A DNA stretch of 64,000 bases from Vigna angularis (taxonomy: Eukaryota > Streptophyta > Magnoliopsida > Fabales > Fabaceae), in the NCBI RefSeq assembly GCF_016808095.1, contig NC_068970.1, forward strand, positions 17,094,501 to 17,158,500. Direction: 5' to 3'. Below are positions 63,509 through 64,000 of the stretch, in pieces (position 1 is the stretch's first letter; every line of letters begins with the position of its first letter). The translations under genes and the position numbers were made by a program. The notes beneath the pieces are model-generated. The model saw only the letters and a list, made by a program, of their open reading frames with translations. It made no database searches and had not been told where the DNA came from.

Positions 63509-64000
63509 CTACAATCATTGATGACCTACAAATTTGTATTGAATTTAACTTATTTATTATTTTCTTAAATTAATAATTTAATTCTATTAATTATTTTTTA
63601 ATTTATTTTACTCATTTATTTTTTATCTATATATATTATGTGGAAATAATATATTGTATTGAAAAAAATATATTTTTTTATAAATTTTGAGATGTTACAA
63701 GCTCACTCACATAGTATCTCTTAAGTAAACTATTCATTGTTTGAAATGAACACTTGAATGAGTTATAACTTATGGTGGAGCTAAATAGTCTGTGACAGAT
63801 GCTCTTATGAAAGAATTTGTTGACTCTTTATTGGGTGTTTGGACATCACAAGGTCTCTCTCATCGGTTATATGCTCAATGCATATGGTACCAGTCTAACA
63901 AGAAAGTCGACGTACCGAAGATAATAAAGTAATCAAACATAATACATTGTCATGAAGTTGTGAAGAAAGTCTTTTGAATGAGGAGTATAACCATGAAGCT
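63509..64000. other. AT-rich end of window, possible LTR edge
   Basis: ttttgagatgttaca at about 63685-63699 is the inverse of the taacatctcaaaa word at the left edge of the LTR-like copy at 55329, so a retroelement edge may lie here. Downstream sequence to the window end has no recognised coding region. Confidence 0.3.

Overview
This is nuclear DNA of a flowering plant. It is strongly AT-rich, its genes contain GT-AG introns, and it is dense in plant transposable elements. The two gene products and the repeat types (long-inverted-repeat Mutator-like elements, TGTAAGACCC-type LTRs, LTRs carrying 'cgctaagcg' text) suggest a legume, probably of the bean/cowpea/soybean group. That placement is inference; no database was searched.

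Only two intact protein-coding genes can be supported, both on the + strand. (1) At 12.5-15.1 kb lies a bHLH transcription factor of the subgroup IVa type (bHLH18/19/25-like), reconstructed as four coding exons (357 codons). The start codon sits in a 39-nt first coding exon that is easy to miss. (2) At 20.9-23.6 kb lies a nine-exon hexokinase-like gene (489 codons), the apparent counterpart of Arabidopsis HKL3. Every splice phase joins cleanly, but the phosphate-binding, glucose-binding and catalytic motifs are degenerate, so it is probably a non-catalytic hexokinase relative. The two genes are about 6 kb apart and show no sign of shared function.

The rest is repeat-rich intergenic DNA. Six Mutator-like elements longer than 0.5 kb were delimited by their inverted repeats. 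Four have a perfect 9-10 bp target-site duplication and one has 8 of 9 matches: 31193-32557, 41384-42251, 45498-46824 (8/9), 51523-52634, 59536-60865 and 62525-63499 (which counts among the perfect ones together with 31193, 41384, 51523 and 59536, giving five perfect in all). A degraded relative lies at 37145-37648 and a 174-bp MITE at 43064-43237. None carries a recognisable transposase. At least one, probably two, are Pack-MULEs: 31193-32557 carries a broken piece of a KORRIGAN-type membrane endoglucanase gene, and 59536-60865 carries a piece that looks like a conserved plant protein of unknown function.

Solo or partial LTRs lie at 26351-27461, 34428-36457 (perfect 5-bp duplication) and about 55329-58097, with a fragment at 4380-5184. 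A CACTA-like element is proposed at 1029-2412. Other structure includes long (TA)n and (CT)n microsatellites, several short tandem duplications, a possible receptor-kinase gene relic on the minus strand near 40 kb, and two degenerate arrays of a GACTTAACC-like word in opposite orientations near 24.5-25.1 and 44.7-45.3 kb. No tRNA, rRNA, CRISPR array or organelle-derived segment was recognised.
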